NCBI RefSeq assembly: GCF_030246905.1 | Contig: NZ_CP126741.1 | Span: forward strand, 2,728,001-2,792,000 | Length of the DNA: 64,000 bases | Reading direction: 5' to 3' | DNA from: Microbacterium sp. zg-Y818 | Lineage (GTDB): Bacteria > Actinomycetota > Actinomycetes > Actinomycetales > Microbacteriaceae | In this document: positions 63,385 to 64,000 of the stretch, in pieces | Numbering within the stretch: the first letter of the stretch is position 1 | Layout: every line of letters begins with the position of its first letter | Position numbers and translations under genes: made by a program | Notes under the pieces: generated by a model | What the model saw: the letters and a program-made list of their open reading frames with translations, nothing else | Databases searched by the model: none | Told to the model about the DNA's origin: nothing

Positions 63385-64000
63385 ATGACAACGAGCACGA
63401 GCCGCCCGACCATCATCCTCATCGCCGGCCACTGGCTGGGCGCCTGGGCGTGGGATGAGGTCCTCGAGCGCCTCGACGCCCACGGCTCTCGCGCCACGGC
63501 GATGACCCTTCCCGGTCTCGACGCGGACGATCCGGAGCGTGCGTCGAGGACCCTCGACGATCAAGCCGCAGCGATCCTCGACACGATCGCTCGACTCGAA
63601 GTCTCCGAGAGTCAACCCGCGACGATCGTCGCGCACAGCGGCGCGAACGCGCCCGTCAGCCTCGTGCTCGACCGCCACCCTGAGCTCGTCCATCGGGTGG
63701 TGTGGGTCGACTCCGGCCCTGCGGCGACGGGCAGCGTCTTCGCGCCGGATCTGCCGGAGGAGGTGGAAGACCTTCCGCTGCCGCCCTTCGACGTCCTTGC
63801 CCAGCAGGCGAGCCTCGAGGGTCTGAGCGCGGAGGTCCTCGCGCGGTTTCGGGCTCAGGCCGTCCCCGAGCCCGGCCCCGTGCTCCGCCAGCCCGTCGAA
63901 CTCCCCGACGAGGCCCGCCGCACGGTCCGCACCACCCTGGTGTGCTGCTCGATGCCGAGCACGCAGGTGCTGGAGCTGGCCCGAGCAGGCCATCCCATGT
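63385..64000 (+). CDS. alpha/beta hydrolase, 3' end beyond the window
   Basis: 205 residues are visible before the window ends. The oxyanion segment is IAGHWLGAWAWDE, the nucleophile S85 is in the elbow VAHSGANAP, and DLPEEVEDLPLPPFD is in the cap. This resembles the EstC/salicylate esterase-like group of alpha/beta hydrolases. No signal peptide. The ATG at 63385 (MTTSTSRPTI...) is the first in frame after the intergenic repeats. Divergent from the WYL regulator, a common pairing for inducible detoxifying hydrolases. Confidence 0.85.
   Translation, partial: MTTSTSRPTIILIAGHWLGAWAWDEVLERLDAHGSRATAMTLPGLDADDPERASRTLDDQAAAILDTIARLEVSESQPATIVAHSGANAPVSLVLDRHPELVHRVVWVDSGPAATGSVFAPDLPEEVEDLPLPPFDVLAQQASLEGLSAEVLARFRAQAVPEPGPVLRQPVELPDEARRTVRTTLVCCSMPSTQVLELARAGHPM

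Overview
The window is high-GC DNA with dense genes, frequent 4-bp ATGA/GTGA overlaps and many GTG starts. Gene content (CUT1 sugar ABC transporters, several LacI regulators, LytR-CpsA-Psr proteins, DUF7882 small proteins, a DUF222/HNH protein) points to an actinobacterium of the Microbacteriaceae, most likely Microbacterium or a close relative. This is inference from gene content; there is no rRNA gene in the window.

Layout. 1-6.3 kb: small uncharacterised proteins, a cold-shock protein, a membrane fatty-acid desaturase, a PfkB kinase coupled to SurE, a MarR regulator and two DUF7882 proteins. 6.3-18.9 kb: a glycan locus with an Aga-like catabolic operon (DeoR regulator, class II aldolase, PfkB kinase, ROK kinase, SIS isomerase), a LacI regulator, a GH35 beta-galactosidase, a CUT1 ABC transporter and a GH20 beta-hexosaminidase. 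It looks built for galactose- and amino-sugar-containing oligosaccharides. 18.9-27.2 kb: a third DUF7882 protein, YihY, an SQR-like flavoprotein, an unusual HTH/ECF-S-like membrane fusion, EI24, an anchored protein, an alpha/beta hydrolase and an SDR. 27.5-35.1 kb: two tRNA-Ser genes around tandem LCP genes, then HAD, serS, a lipid-kinase-like protein and a photolyase.

35.2-44.2 kb: a second glycan locus (GH42 beta-galactosidase, two permeases, binding lipoprotein, divergent LacI, large secreted esterase) carrying repeated CTGTGNACGTNCACAG-type operators. 44.3-49.3 kb: LLM flavoprotein, pheA, pgm, a large imperfect palindrome and corA. 49.3-60.7 kb: a third sugar system made of two transcription units. 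One encodes a Gfo/Idh dehydrogenase, a DUF993 protein, a sugar epimerase, a LacI regulator and a glycerate kinase; the other encodes a binding protein, two permeases, a YesL-like protein and a GH51 arabinofuranosidase. Both promoters carry a pair of near-identical LacI operators, so they probably form one regulon. 60.9-64 kb: a G-rich 9-bp tandem repeat, a DUF222/HNH protein with its own 15-bp repeat, a WYL regulator and a truncated alpha/beta hydrolase.

How it fits together: each sugar locus has its own LacI regulator with a visible operator, an uptake system without a local ATPase, and intracellular glycosidases without signal peptides. Oligosaccharides are therefore probably imported intact and cleaved inside. 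The most interesting unexplained item is the operator-linked Gfo/Idh-DUF993-epimerase-glycerate kinase unit, which could be a non-canonical pathway for the sugar released by the arabinofuranosidase.
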